A stretch of DNA of 64,000 nucleotides from Rhodococcus pseudokoreensis (GCF_017068395.1 NZ_CP070619.1:2418001-2482000), one strand, 5' to 3'. Shown: positions 47,301 to 62,300, counted from the first letter of the stretch. Notes: a model not told the origin generated them from the sequence alone. Numbers and translations are program-made.

Positions 47301-50300
47301 GTCGGGGTGCAGGGGTCCGCTCCGGTCCTGGTCGGTCACCGGCAGCGGCGACATGCGGTCCAGTTCGGCCACCGTCTCCGGGCCGTCGACGAGGACGGCC
47401 GGGACGCCGCTCGCCCGGACCGCGCCGGATTCGGCCTCGGTGGTCAGCACACAAACCGGCCGGGCGTCGGCGAACACGTACGCGAGCCGCTCTTCCGGGT
47501 ACGTGACGTCGACGGGCACATAGCCGGCCCCCGACTTCACCACCGCGAGCAGCGCCACCACCAGGTCCACCGACCGCGCGGCGGCGACGGCCACCAGGGT
47601 CTCCGGGCCCGCGCCGCGCGCGATCAGCAACCGCGCCAGACGATTCGCCCGGGTGTCCAGTTCTTCGTACGTGAGCGACGCACCTTCGCAGACGACGGCC
47701 GTCGCGTCGTAGGACCGCTCCGCCGCCCGCTCGAAGAGTTCCACCAGCGTCGCGTGCGCTCCGACCGGTTCGGCGAACGCGGGCAGCACCGACTCCCGCT
47801 CCGCCGGGTCCAGGATGTCGATGTCCCCCACCGGGAGCGCCCCGGCCGCGGCGATCGCGTCGAGCACCCGCAGGAACCGTTCCGCGAACCGGGTCACCGT
47901 GTCGCGGTCGAGCACGTCCGTCGCGAACCGCAACCCGGCGGCGAGTCCGGCGGGTGCACCGTCCTCGTCGACCTGTTCGGCGACGCTCAGTTCCAGGTCG
48001 AACTTCGCGACCTCGAGATCCACGTCGAGCGAGTCGACGGTGAGTCCCGGCAGTTCGAGGTGGGTGCCTTCCGCGTTCCGGAATTCGATGAGCACCTGGA
48101 ACAGCGGGGTGTGCGACGTGGACCGCTCGGGGGCGAGGTGGTCGACGAGCCGCTCGAACGGGATGTCCGCGTGCTCGAACGCGCCGAGATCCGCGGCCCG
48201 GACCGCGGTCAGGACCTCACCGAACGACGCCCGCGGGTCCACCACCGTCCGCAGGACGAGGGTGTTGACGAACATGCCCACCACGTCATCGAGGACCGCC
48301 TGCCCGCGACCGGCGACCGGCGTCCCCATCGTGACGTCGCCGGTGCCCGACAACCGCGACAGCAGCACGGCGAACGCCGCGTGCACCGCCATGAACAGGG
48401 TCGAATTGTGCTGGGCCGCGATCGTGTTCAGCGCCCGGTGCAGTCGCGCCGGTACGTCGAACTCGACGACGTCCCCGCGGTACGACCGCTGGGCGGGACG
48501 CGGCCGGTCGACCGGGATCTGCAGCACCTCGGGCGCACCGGACAGCGTGTCCGTCCAGTAGCCCAGTTGCCTCGACATCACCGAGTCCGGATCGTCCACC
48601 ACTCCGAGAACGTCCCGCTGCCACACGCTGTAGTCGGCGTACTGCACCGCCAGCGGGGTCCAGCCGGGTGTCTCCCCCACGGTCCGGGCGGTGTACGCGA
48701 GCATGACGTCGCGGGCCAGCGGCAGCATCGAGAACCCGTCGGCGGCGATGTGGTGCACGACGATGGCGAGGACGTGCTGCTCGGGGTCCAGTGCGAACAG
48801 CCGGGCACGGAACGGGATCTCGTCGCTCACGTCGAAACCCGTCCCGACCAGTGCCGCGACGGCGTCCCGCAGTGCACGGTCACCGGACACGGGCACCGGG
48901 TCGAGTCCGGGGGTCGCCCGCCCGGGATCGACGATCACCTGGTGCGGTCCGTCGACCGACCCGGGGAACACGGTGCGCAGCGATTCCTGCCGCTCCACGA
49001 CGTCGCCGACCGCCGCGTGCAGGGCGGCGCGGTCGAGGGCGCCGGTCAGCCGCAGGGCGATCGGGATGTTGTAGGCGGGCGAGGACGTGTCGAACTGGTT
49101 GACGAACCACATCCGTTGCTGCGCCAGCGACAGCGGTATCCGGTCGGGTCTCGGCCCGGCGGCGAGCGCCACCGACGGCGTCCTTGCCGACGCGGCTGAA
49201 TCGATCCGCACCGCCAGATCCGCCACCACGGGCGCGTCGAACAGTGCGGCCACCCCGATCCCGGCGTCGAGGGCGGAGTTGATGCGCGCGACGGCCCGCG
49301 TGGCGCTGAGCGAGTCGCCGCCGAGGTCGAAGAAGCTGTCGTCCGCACCGACGCGCCGGGCGCCGAGCACCTCGGCGAACACGTCCGCGACGGCCTCCTC
49401 GACCGGCGTGGTGGGCGCCCGGTAACCGAGCGTCGCCGTGACGAATTCCGGTGCCGGCAGCGCCTTCCGGTCCAGTTTGCCGACGGGGGTCAGCGGGATC
49501 TCGTCGAGAACCACCACGGCCGCGGGCACCATGTACTTCGGCAGGATGCGGCCCGCGAACGCGAGCACGTCCGGCGCCGCCACCTCCTCGCCGTCGTGCG
49601 GCAGGACGTACGACACGAGCGCCGTGTCCCCCAGCGGGCCCGGCCTGCCGAGGGTCGCGGCGAAGTCGAGGTGCGGGTGGGTGGTGAGAACGGAATCGAT
49701 CTCCCCCAGTTCCACGCGCTGACCGCGGATCTTCACCTGGAAGTCGCTGCGCCCGAGGTACTCGAGGGTGTGGTCGCGGCGCCACCGCACGACGTCGCCC
49801 GTGCGGTACATCCGGCCGCGGCCGTAGGGGTTGGCGACGAAACGGTCCGCGGTGAGCGCCGGGCGCCGGTGGTACCCGCGGGCCAGAGCCGTTCCCGCGA
49901 TGTACAACTCGCCGGGCACCCCGGCCGGGACGGGCTGCAGCCGGGCATCGAGGACGGACAGTGCGATGCCGCGGACGGGGCTCCCGATCGTGACCGGTTC
50001 GCCCGGTGTCATCGGTGTGCTGAACGTGGTGAGGACGGTCGCCTCGGTGGGGCCGTAACCGTTGAACATCGCGCGGTCTGCGCCCCACGTGGCCACCAGT
50101 TCGTCGCCGACGGCGTCGCCGGCCACGACGAGCGCCTCGAGGTGCTCGATGCCGTCGCGCTCCACGGTGGCCAGGACGGCCGGGGTGATGCAGGCGTGGG
50201 TGACCCGTTCGCGGCGCAGCAGGTCCGCGAGTTCCGCGCCGCCGTACACGTCGGGGGGCGCGATCACGAGCGTCGCCCCCGCCGCGCACGACTGGACGAG

Positions 50301-53300
50301 TTCGAGGATCGCCACGTCGAAGCTGGGCGAGCAGATGTGCAGGCAGCGGGAGTCGGGCGACACGGTGTAGTGCTCGGTCTGCTCGGTGAGCAGGTTCGCC
50401 AGACCGCGGTGCGTGACGACGACGCCCTTCGGCCTGCCGGTGGACCCGGACGTGTAGATCGCGTAGGCGGCGTGGTCGACGTCGAGCACCGACCGGCGGT
50501 CCAGGTCGGTGATGCGGGCGGAGGAGGCGCCGGACCAGGTGCGCTCGAAGGCCGGATCGTCCAGCACCAGCCACGGCACGGTATCGGGCATCCGGTGCCG
50601 GTGCGCCGACGTCGTGACCCCCAGTGCCGCACCGGAATCAGCCAGCATGTTCTCGATGCGGTCGGCGGGATAGGTCGGGTCGACGGGCACGAACGCGGCG
50701 CCGGTCTTGGCGACCGCCCACACCGCGGGCACCGATTCCCGTGATCGGGGCAGCCCGAGCGCCACGAACGTCTCCGGCCCGGCACCCCGTTCGATCAGCA
50801 CGCGGGCCAGCGCGCTCGACCGCTCGTCGAGTTCCCGGTAGCTCGTCTCGTGCCCGTCGAAGACGAACGCGGACGCGTCCGGCCGGTTCCCGGCCGAGGT
50901 GGTGAGGATCTCGGGCAGCGTCCTCGGCGGCCCGGCGGGTGCGCCGCACACCGCGGTGTACTCCTGCAGTTCGGCCTCCGACAGCAGGGGCAGGTGCGCG
51001 AGCGGGGTGTCGATGTCGGACAGCAGGATCTGCACGACACGGGCGACGCGGGCGGCCACCGACTCCGCGAACTCGCTGCCGAAGACGTTCGGCTGGTATC
51101 GCAGTCGCAGGTGCAGTGCCGTGTCGACGTGCGCCATCAGGGTGAACGGATAGTGGGTGGAGTCGATCCCCTCGATCCCGGCGACGTGCATGCCGCCGAT
51201 GTCGGTGTCTTCCGACAGCCCCATCCTGTCCACCGGATACGACTCGAACACGGTCAGCGTGTCGAACGCGGCCCCCTCCCCGACGGCGCGCTGGATTTCG
51301 GTGAGTCCCAGGTAGTGGTGATCGAGCAGGGCCGATTGTTCGCGCTGGAAGCGCTGCAGCAGTTCGGCGAGCGTTTCCTCCCGGCGCAGGCGCAACCGGA
51401 CGGGCACCGTGTTGATGAACAGCCCGACCATCGACTCGATGCCCGGGACCGCCGGTGGGCGGCCGGACACGGTGGCGCCGAACGTCACGTCCTCCCGGGT
51501 TCCGAGCGTGGTCAGCACCAGCCCCCACGCCACCTGGACGAGGGTGTTCATCGTCAGTCCGCGCTCGCGTGCGAGGGCCTCGAGCGCGCGGGTCTTGTCC
51601 TCGCCCACCTCGAGGCGGACGTCCTCGGGTTCGGCGAAGGACTGTTCGCCGTGCGCCGCGGGTGCCACGAACGTCGGCTCGTCCGCGCCGGCGAGGGCGG
51701 ACACCCAGGCGGCCGTGGACCGTGCGTGGTCCTGCCTGCCGATCCACTGCAGGTAGTCGCGGTAGGGCGTGACGCGGGGCAGGGCGGTCGGGTCGCCGTC
51801 CGTGGCGTACAGGACGAGCAGGTCCTTGATCACCAGCGGCGTCGACCAGCCGTCGAGGAGGATGTGGTGGTGGGTGAGGACCAGCCGGTGCCGGTCGGGT
51901 GCGGTGCGCAGCAACGTGAATCGGAGCAGCGGCGCGTCGGACATCTCGAACGGGACGGCGCGGTCGGCGGCCAGGAACGCGGTGTCGTCGAGGAACACTC
52001 TGTCGTCGAGGTCTGAGAGATCGACGAAAGTCCACGGCGCGATCGCCGTATCGAGTACCACCTGCACCGGTCCGTTACCGGTGTCGGTGAACGCCACGCG
52101 GAGATTCGCGTGCCGGTCCAGCAGACCCTGCGCGGCGCGGCGCAGCCTCGCCGGGTCGACGGTGCCGCGCAGGTCGAGGACCAACTGCACCTGATAGGCG
52201 TCGAGGCGATGCTCGGACAGTTGCGCGTGGAACAGCAGACCCGCCTGCAGCGGGGACAGCGGCCAGATGTCGGCGAGGTCCGGGTACGTGCGCTCCAGTC
52301 GGTCGATGTCGGCCTGCCCGACGGACACCAGGTCGAGGTCCCACGGGGTCAGCCCGCCCGCGCCCGGCCTGCCCGCGTGCTCGGCGAGTGCCGTGAGCGC
52401 CCGCACCCACAGTGCGGCAAGCTCGTCCACGTCCCCGGCTGCCAGTACACCGGTGGGGTACGACCACGTCGCCGTCAGCACCGGTGCCCCGTCCCGGACC
52501 GTGGTCGCGGCGTTGACGTCCACGACCCAGGCGGCGGGCATGTCGTGGTTCTGGGTTCCGCCGAGGTCCCCGCTGTCCGCGATCGGCAGCCAGGGCACGT
52601 CGCCGGCGCTCGTCGCCACCCGGCCGAGGTAGTTGAAACTCAGTTGCGGCGGCCGGATTCGGCGCAGTCCCGCGGAGTCGCCGGGGTCCAGATACCGGAG
52701 CATGCCGTACCCGATGCCGTGATCGGGGATGGCGAGGAGTTGTTCCTTGATCGCCTTGATCGCGGCCCCGGCCGCGTCGTCGCTGTTGATCGCGGCCCCG
52801 GCCGCGTCGTCGGCGGCGAGTGCGGCGTCGACGTCGATGCCGGTGAGGTCGAGTCGTGCCGGGAAGAGGGTAGTGAACCATCCGACGGTGCGGGACAGGT
52901 CGGCGCCGGGCACGACGTGGTCCTCGCGGCCGTGGCCCTCGAGGTTGATCAGCACGTCGGTCGTGTCGACCCCGCGGTGCCGCCGCCACCGGATCATCGC
53001 CAGCGTGAGCGCGGTGAGCAGGCCGTCGCCGACGGCGCCGTGGAACGCGGCGGGCAGGGTGGTGAGGAGCGCATCGGTGACGCCGGTGGGCACGTCAACG
53101 ACGACGCGGCCCGTCGTGGCGTCGACGTCGACGGCCGGATCCAGCGGCCGGGAGCCGAGAAGCGGATCGGGTCCGTCCAGGATCGACTGCCACAGTGCGC
53201 CTTCGGCGTGCCGGGACCCGGCGGCATCGGTGAGCCCGTGCGACCATCGCCGCATCGACGTCCCGACCGCGGGCAGTGCGGCGGGCAGACCCTCGGCGAC

Positions 53301-56300
53301 GCGGGTGTGGGCGGCCGCGAGATCCGCGATCAGGATCCGCCAGGACACGCCGTCGACGACGAGATGATGCGCGACCAGCAGCAGACGCCCCTGCCCGTCC
53401 GGGCCGTCGAACCAGAGCACCTGCATCATGCTGGCCGCGGCCGGGTCCAGCCGGTCCGCCGCCGCGTTCAGTTCCACTCTCGCCACCGCCGCGAAGTCGC
53501 CGGCGTCGAACGACGTCACGGGCACGTGGTGGATCAGCGCGTCGGCCCGCACCGATCCGGTCGGCAGCACCGTCATCGCCCACCGTCCCGCGTCGTCGGT
53601 GGCGAGTCGCGCGCGGAGCATGTCGTGACGATCCAGCACGGCGTCGACGGCGGCGGCGAGATCCTCGCGGGTGAGGCCGCGTGGTGCGGTGACCGGCACC
53701 GACTGGGAGAACCGCTCCAGCCTGTCGCCGCTGCGGTCGAGCATCCACGAGACGACGGGGGTCAGCGGCACCGGGCCGACTCCGCCGCCGGGCAGTTCCT
53801 CCAGCACCACGGCATCGGCGCGTTCGTGGTGGGCCACCTCGGCGAGACCGGCGACGGTCCGGCGCTCGAACACGTCCCGCGGGGAGAGGATCAGTCCGGC
53901 GGCCTTCGCGCGGGCCACCAGTTGGATCGACATGATGCTGTCGCCGCCCAGCGCGAAGAACGAATCGTCGACGCCTACCGAGGCGAGGCCCAGCACATCC
54001 CGGAACAGACCGGCGAGCAGCGCCTCGGTCTCGGTGCGCGGCGGCCGGCTGTCGGTGACGGTGACCCCGAAGTCCGGTTCCGGCAGCGCCTTCCGATCGA
54101 TCTTGCCGTGCACCGTCACCGGGAGCGCCGCGATCACCAGAACGGCGGCGGGCACCATGTACGACGCGAGCCGGGTGCCCGCGAACTGCAGGATCTCGCC
54201 CGGATCGACGGCCGCACCGGGTTCGGGGACGACGTACCCGATCAGCCGCGGGCCGGAGTGTCCGTCGCGGCGCACGTCCGCGACCGCCGCCGCCACGTTC
54301 TCGTGGGCGAGCAGCGCCGACTCCACCTCGCCGAGTTCGATGCGGAATCCGCGGATCTTCACCTGGAAATCGGTGCGCCCGAGGTAGTCGAGTTGCCCGT
54401 CCGCCGTCCAGCGCACGAGGTCGCCGGTCCGGTACATCCGGCTGCCCGGCGGCCCGAACGGGTTGGCCACGAAGCGTTCCGCGGTGAGGGCGTGCCTGCC
54501 GTGATAGCCGCGCGCGAGCGCGGGGCCCGCGAGATACAGCTCCCCGGCCACCCCTGCCGGTACCGGGTGCAGTCGCGCGTCGAGGACGGTCTCGGTGAAC
54601 CCGAGTGTCGGGGCGCCGATCGTGACCGGTTCGCCCGGCGCCAGCGGGGTGCTGATGCTCGACACGACCGTCGACTCGGTCGGACCGTAGGCGTCGAACA
54701 TGGTCCGGCCCGGCGCCCAGCGTGCCATGAGTTCCGGCGGGCAGGCCTCGCCTCCGGTCACCACGCACCGCACGCTCTCGAGGCCGGCGGGATCGACGGA
54801 GGCGAGCGCCGCCGGAGTGACGAAGCAGTGCGTGACCCGCTCGCGCCGCAGCAGGTCCGCCAAATCCTCGCCGCCGTAGACGGACGGGGATGCGATCACC
54901 ATCGTCGCGCCCGGCCCGGTCGCCAGCATCAGTTCGAGCACCGAGGCGTCGAAGCTCGGCGACGCGAAGTGCAGGGTCCGGGACGCCGCCGTGGTGCCGA
55001 ACGTGTCCTGCTCCGCCGCAGCGAAATTCGCCAGACCGCGGTGTGTGGTCACGACGCCCTTCGGCCTGCCGGTCGATCCCGACGTGTAGATCACGTACGC
55101 GGGGTGGTCGACGTGCAGGGCCGACGCGCGGTCGGTGTCGGTCACCGGCGTCGCCGGGAACAGTGACAGTTCGGCGTCGGTGCCGGGGTCACCGAGATCC
55201 AGCCACGGGATCGACGCGGGCAGGGCGGACCGCACCGCGGACGTGGTGAGACCGGCGACGGCGCCCGAATCGCCCAGCATGTACTCGATGCGCTCGGCGG
55301 GATGGTTCGGGTCGACCGGCAGGAACGCGGCCCCGGCCTTGGCCACCGACCAGACGGCGACCACGGATTCGATCGACCGCGGCAAGGCCAGCGCCACCAC
55401 CTGTTCCGGGCCGATACCCCGTCCGATCAGGAGCCGGGCGAGCCGGTCCGACCGTTCGTCGAGGTCCCGGTACGACACCCGGTGTCCGTCGAAGACCAGT
55501 GCCGCGGCATCCGGGTCCGCGGCGGCGGCGGCCGTCAGCAACTGCGGCAGCGTCCGCGCCGGCACGCCGGGTCCCCCGCTCACCGGTGTCAGTGCGGCCC
55601 GCTCGCCGGCGCCGAGGACGTCGACGTCGCCGACCGGGACGTCCGGCGTATCGGTGACGGCGCCCAGGATCCGGACCAGGCGCTCGGCGAACGCGGCCAC
55701 CGTGTCCTCGTCGAAGATGTCGGTGGCGTATCCCAGCGCCGCGCTGATCCCGGCGGGGCGACCGTCGGCGTCGACGGTTTCCCGCAGGGTCAGCTGGAGG
55801 TCGAAGTTGATCGTGTCGAACGCTAGGTCGAGGGGTTCGACGTGGAGGCCGGGCAGCTCCAGCTCGGGGCGCTCGGTGTTCTGGAATTCGAGCATCACCT
55901 GGAACAGCGGTGAGTACTCCGTCGAACGGGAGGGGCGCAGGCTCTCCACGACGCGTTCGAACGGGACGTCCGCGTGCGTGAACGCCCCGAGGTCGGTGTC
56001 GCGGACCTGCGCGAGCAGTTCGGTGAATGTGCTTGTGCCGTCGACATGAGTGCGGAGCACGAGGGTGTTCACGAACATCCCGACCAGGTCGTCGAGTTCG
56101 GCCTCCCCGCGGCCCGCGATCGGTGTGCCCACGGCGACGTCGTCCGACGCGCTCAGCCGCGACAGCAGGACCGCCAGTGCCGCGTGCAGCGCCATGAACA
56201 CGGTCGACCCGCGCCTGCGCGCCACCTGCACGACACCGTGGTGGAGGTCCGGCCCGATCCCGAACTCGACGCGGCCCGCGCCGAGGGTGCGGGCGGCCGG

Positions 56301-59300
56301 GCGGGGCCGGTCCGTGGGCAGTTCCAGCACGTCGGGGAGGTCGGCGAGCGTCGCGGTCCAGTACGTGAGTTGGCGGGCGAGCGGCGACTCCTCGTCGTGC
56401 TCGTCGCCGAGCCGATCCCGTTGCCAGAGTGTGTAATCGGCGTACTGGACGGGCAGCGGAGTCCAGTCGGGTGCCACGCCGTGCGCGCGGGCCGTGTACG
56501 CCGACAGGACGTCGCGGGCGAGCGGAACCATCGAGAAGCCGTCCGCCGCGATGTGATGCACCACCACCGCCAGCACGTGCTCGTGCTCGCCGGCCGCGAA
56601 CAGCCGGGCCCGCAGCGGCGCCTCCGTCGTCACGTCGAATCCCGCGGAGAGCAGGCGGTGGAGTTCCGCGTCGACGTCCGACGTCGCGACGGCGTGCGGT
56701 GTGAGATCGGGCGCCACGGACTCCGGCGGCAGGATCACCTGCCGTGGGCCGCTGTCGGTGAGCGGGAAGACGGTGCGGAGGGATTCGTGGCGTTCGACGA
56801 CGTCGGTGACGGCCGCCTGCAACGCAGCCACGTCGAGTGTTCCGGTGAGGCGGAGCGCGATCGCGACGTTGTATGCCGCACTGGCCGTGTCGAATTGGTT
56901 GGCGAACCACATCCGCTGCTGCGCAAGCGAGACGGGGACCTCCCGCGACGGATCCCGTGGGGCGGGCGCAGGCCGGGAGTCCGCCCGGGATTCGCCGGCC
57001 TCGGCGCGGGCGGCGAGCCCGGCGACGGTCGGGGCGTCGAACACGTCCCGCACGCCCAGGCGGTCGCCGACCGCCGCGTTGATGCGGGCGACGAGCCGGG
57101 TCGCGGTCAGCGAGTTCCCGCCGAGCGCGAAGAAGCTGTCGTTCGCCCCCACCCGGACGATGCCGAGGAGGTCGGCGAACACGGCGGCGACGATCTCCTC
57201 CACCGGATTGCGCGGGGCCACGAACCCCACCGTCGCCGTGCCGAAGTCGGCGTCCGGCAGCGACTTCCGGTCGAGCTTGCCGTTGACGGTGAGGGGCAGG
57301 GCGTCGATCACCACCACCGCGGCGGGCACCATGTACGACGGCACGCTCGCCCCGACCGCGGCGAGGACCGCCGCCGCGTCGACGGCGGCGCCCGCCTCCG
57401 GGACCACGTAGCCCACCAGCCGGTCGCCGTCCCGCTCGTCGCCGCGCACCACGACCACCGACTGCGCCACCCCGGCGCACGCGGCGAGGGCCGCCTCCAC
57501 CTCGCCGAGTTCCACCCGGAATCCGCGCAGCTGCACCTGGAAATCGCTGCGCCCCACGTACTCGAGCCGCCCGCCCGCACCCCACTTGACGACATCGCCC
57601 GACCGGTACATGCGCGCCCCGGCCCGGCCGTGGTCGAACGGGTCGGCGACGAACCGCGTCGCGGTCAGACCCTGCCGTCCGATGTAGCCGCGGGTCACCT
57701 GGTCGCCGGACACGTACAGCTCCCCCACCACCCCGGGCGGCACCGGATGCAGCCGGTCGTCGAGGACGTAGACGCGCAGTCCGGGGAGCCCACTGCCGAT
57801 GACCGAGCCGGGCACGGACGCCGCCAGCGCCCGGTCGAGGGTGAGGAAGCTGACGTGCACCGTGGTCTCGGTGATCCCGTACATGTTCACCAGCACGGGG
57901 GCACGGTCGTCGTGCCGGGTGTACCACTTCTCGAGTTGCCCGACGTCGAGGGCCTCGCCGCCGAAGATCACGTGCCGCAACGACAGTGGCGTTGCGTCGC
58001 CGTCCTCGACGGCGCTCGCCGCGCGATCCGCCTCCGTCAGCTGGTAGAACGCCGTCGGCGTCTGGTTCAGCACCGTCACCCGTTCCCGGCGGAGCAGTTC
58101 GAGGAACGTGTCCGGCGAGCGTGCGGTGAAATAGTCGACCAGCACCAGCCGGCCGCCGTGGACGAGCGCACCCCACAGTTCCCAGACGGAGAAGTCGAAG
58201 GCGTACGAGTGGAACAGCGTCCACACGTCGGACGAATCGAACCCGAACAGGTCCCGGGTGTTGGCCAGCAGCGCGACGACGCACCGATGCGACACCTGGA
58301 CGCCCTTCGGCCGCCCCGTCGATCCCGACGTGAAGATGACGTACGCGACGGCGTCGCCCCACAGCGGCCGCAGCCGGTCCGAGTCGGTGACCGGCAACCC
58401 GGGCAGTTCCGCCACCGCACGGACCGTCGCCGGATCGTCGATCACCACCACCGGCAGTCCGGCCGGGGCCGACGAGGCGAATTCCGCGCTCACCACGGCG
58501 CAGACGGGCTGCGCGTCCTCGAACATCGCCGCCACCCGCTCGGCGGGATAGCTGGTGTCGACGGGGACGTACCCGCCGCCGGCCGCGAGCACCGCCAGCA
58601 ACGTCACCACGAGGGCCGGTGTGCGATCCACCATCACCGCGACCAGCGACTCGGCACCTACCCCCTCGGCGATCAGCAACCGCGCCAACCGGTTCGCCTG
58701 CTCGTCCAGTTGGCCGTAGGTCAGTGTCTCCTCGCCGCACACCACCGCGGTGGCGTCCGGGCTGTCCGCGGCCACCCGAGCGAACAACTCGACCACCGTC
58801 TGCGCCTTCGCGGTGACGCCCTCGCGGTTCCACCGGTCCAATACCAGGTCGCGCTCGGCGCCGCCGAGAACCGCGATGTCCCCCACCACCGCAACCGGGT
58901 CGTCCACCACCGCCCGCAAAACCCGGACGAAGCGTTCCCCGAACCCGTCCACCGACGTCCGGTCGAACACGTCCGTCGCATACAGGAAGGCCGCGGACAT
59001 TCCTGCGGCGCCGCCGTTTTCGTCGTGGTGCTCGGCGAGCGCCAACTGCAGGTCGAATTTGGCCACCCCCGGGTCGACGTCGACGGCTTCGACGGTCAGG
59101 CCCGGCAGTTCGAGGTGGGCGCGTACCGTGTTCTGGAATTCGAGCAGCACCTGGAACAGCGGCGAGTGCGACGTCGACCGGCCGGGGGCCAGCTCGTCGA
59201 CGACGCTCTCGAAGGGAACGTCGGTGTGCCCGAACGCACCCAGATCCGTGTCGCGGGCCCGGGCCAGCACGTCGGTGAACACGTCGGCCGATTCCACCGG

Positions 59301-62300
59301 AGTCCGCAGCACCAGTGTGTTGACGAACATCCCCACCAGGTCGTCCAGCGCCGCCTCACCGCGACCCGCGATCGGGGTGCCGATGGCGACGTCCCCCGAA
59401 CCGGTCATCCGCGACAGCAGCACGGCGAGCGCCGCGTGCATCACCATGAACAGCGTCGCGTTGTGCTCGCGTGCGAGGAGGAGCAGTTTCCGGTGCAAGC
59501 CGGCATCGATCGGGAACGCCGCGGTCGCCCCCGCGAGCGAGCGGGTGACCGGCCGGTTCCGGTCGAGCGGGAGCGCGCTGACCTCCGGGAGGTCGGCCAG
59601 CACCTCGCGCCAGTACTGCAGTTGCCGGGACATGAGGCTGTCCGGGTCCTCGGCACTGCCGAGCAGGCGACGCTGCCACACGCTGAAGTCGGCGTACTGC
59701 ACGGGCAGCGGCTCCCAGCTCGGCAGGGACCCGGACCGGCGCGCCGAGTAGGCGACGATCAGGTCGCGGGCCAGCGGCGCGAGCGACGCCCCGTCGGCGG
59801 CGATGTGGTGCACCACGATCACGAGCACGTGTTCGTCCGGACCGGTCCACAACAGGGCCGCGCGCAGCGGGACCTTCGCGCTCACGTCGAACCCGCCCTC
59901 GAGGAGGGCCGCGATCCGGTCGTGCAGCGACTCGTCGCCGTCGACCTGCGGGGTGAGGTCGGGAACGACGTCCTCGGTGTCGACGATCACCTGGTACGGC
60001 CCGTCCTCCGACGCAGGGTACTTGGTGCGCAGCGACTCGTGCCGCTCGATCACGTCCCCCACCGCGGCCCGCAGCGTGTCCGCGTCCAGGGGTCCGATGA
60101 GCCGCACGGCCATCGGGATGTTGTACGCCACCGACGACGTGTCGAACTGGTTGATGAACCACATCCGCTGCTGCGCCAGTGACAGCGGGACGCGCTCGGG
60201 CCGCTCCCCGACGGTCAGGGGTGGCCGGTCCACGAGTTCCGTGCCCGCCCGGCGGACGTGCGCGGCCAGCAGTTCGACGGTGGGAGCCTCGAACAGCGCG
60301 CGCACCCCCACGTCCGAACCGAGGGCCGCGTTGACCCGGGCGATCACCCGCGTCGCGACGAGAGAGTTGCCGCCGAGGTCGAAGAAGCTGTCGTCGACAC
60401 TGATCCGCTCGACGCCGAGGACCTCGGTGAACACCTCGGCAATCGCCTCCTCGACCGGGTCGGCGGGCGCCTTGAACTCGGCCGCTGCGGACAGGAACCG
60501 CGGCTCCGGCAGCGCCGCACGGTCCAGCTTCCCGACGGGGTTCAGCGGGATCTCGTCCAGCACCACGACCACCGAGGGAACCATGTACGCCGGCAACCGG
60601 TTCCGCACCTGCCGCAGCAGTTCCGACGTCTCGATCGGCCTGCCCGCCGCGGGGACGACGTACGAGACCAGAACCGTGTCCCCGGACGGGCCCGGCCTGC
60701 CGATGGTGACGGCCAGTCGCACGTCCGGGTGTGTCTGCAGCATCGCGTCGATCTCGCCGAGCTCGATGCGGAATCCGCGCACCTTCACCTGGAAGTCGCT
60801 GCGCCGCAGGTACTCGAGCGTGTGGTCGGGCCGCCACCGCACCACGTCGCCGGTGCGGTACATCCGGCCCCGGCCGTGCGGGTCGGCGACGAACCGCGCC
60901 GCGGTGAGACCGGGACGGCGGTGATAGCCGCGGGCCACACCGCACCCGGCGATGTACAGCTCACCCGGTACCCCGACCGGAACCGGGTGGAGCCGGGCGT
61001 CGAGCACCATTTGCTCCGCGCCCCGGATCGGCCCGCCCAGTGTGATGGGATCACCCGCGGTCATCGGCGCGCTGATGTTCGCCATTATCGTGGTCTCGGT
61101 GGGGCCGTACGCGTTGTACAGCCTGCGGTCGGGCGACCACCGGGCCACGAGGTCGGGTGGGCAGGCCTCGCCGCCGACGGCCACGTCGAGGAAGTCGCCC
61201 AGCGAATCGGGCGGGATGGTTCCCAGCGCGGCGGTGGTGACGAAACCGTGTGTGACGCGTTCCGACCGCAGCAGGTCGGCCAGTTCGGCGCCGCCGTACG
61301 CGGTCGGCGGCACCACCACCATGGTGGCGCCCACTCCGAAGGCCTGCAGGTACTCGAACACGGACGCGTCGAAACTGGGAGTCGAGAAGTGCAGCGTCCG
61401 GGACGATCTGGTGGCGCCGAACCGCTCCTGCTGATCGGCGGCGAAGTTGTCCAGCCCGCGGTGGGTGACGGTGACGCCCTTCGGTTGCCCCGTCGAACCG
61501 GACGTGTAGATCAGGTATGCGGCGTTGTCGAGGTGCAGCGGCCGAGTGCGGTCGGAGTCGGTCAGCGGATTGTCCGGGCGGGCGGCGCATTCGGCTCGGA
61601 AGTCCGGATCGTCCAGTACGCACCACGGAATCGAATCGTGCAGGCGGCCGCGCACCGACTGCTCGGTCAGACCGAGCACCACACCCGAATCGGCGAGCAT
61701 GTAGTCGACCCGGTCCGCCGGGTAGTTCGGGTCCACCGGAACGAACGCCGCCCCCGTCTTCGCGACCGCCCAGACGGACGCCACCGACCGGAACGACCGC
61801 GGTAACGCCAGCGCGACGAACGATTCCGGTCCCACACCGTGGTCGATCAGGATCCGCGCGACCTGCGTCGACCACCGGTCCAGTTCGCGGTATGACAATT
61901 CCTCGCCCTGCCGGGTCAGGGCCGTCGCCGCCGGTTCCAGTGCCGCGGCGTCGGCGAACAGGTCGGGCAGGGTGCGCTCGGATCGGGCGGGCAGACCCCG
62001 GACCGGTGTCAACGCGGAACGTTCGTCCGCGGACAGGATCTCGATGTCACCGACCGGAACGTCCGGACCGGCCGTCATCACACCGAGGATGCGCAGGTAC
62101 CGTTCGGCGGCCACCCGGATGGTGCGGGCGTCGAACAGGTCTGCGGCGAAGCCGAATTCGACGGTCGCACCGGCCGGTTCCCCCGACTCGCCGGACGCCT
62201 CCGTCACGGACACGCACAGGTCGAGGCCGGGGAACTCCGCATCCGGGGAGCCGGCGGGCCGGGTGTCGAGCAGCACCTGGACGATCGGTGCGTACGCCTC

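Noticed and set aside
55974..60182. A 1,402-codon open frame on the plus strand opposite NRPS-B
   Set aside because: Same reason: a mirror of the coding strand's codon bias, with low-complexity Arg/Val/His-rich translation and no start signal.
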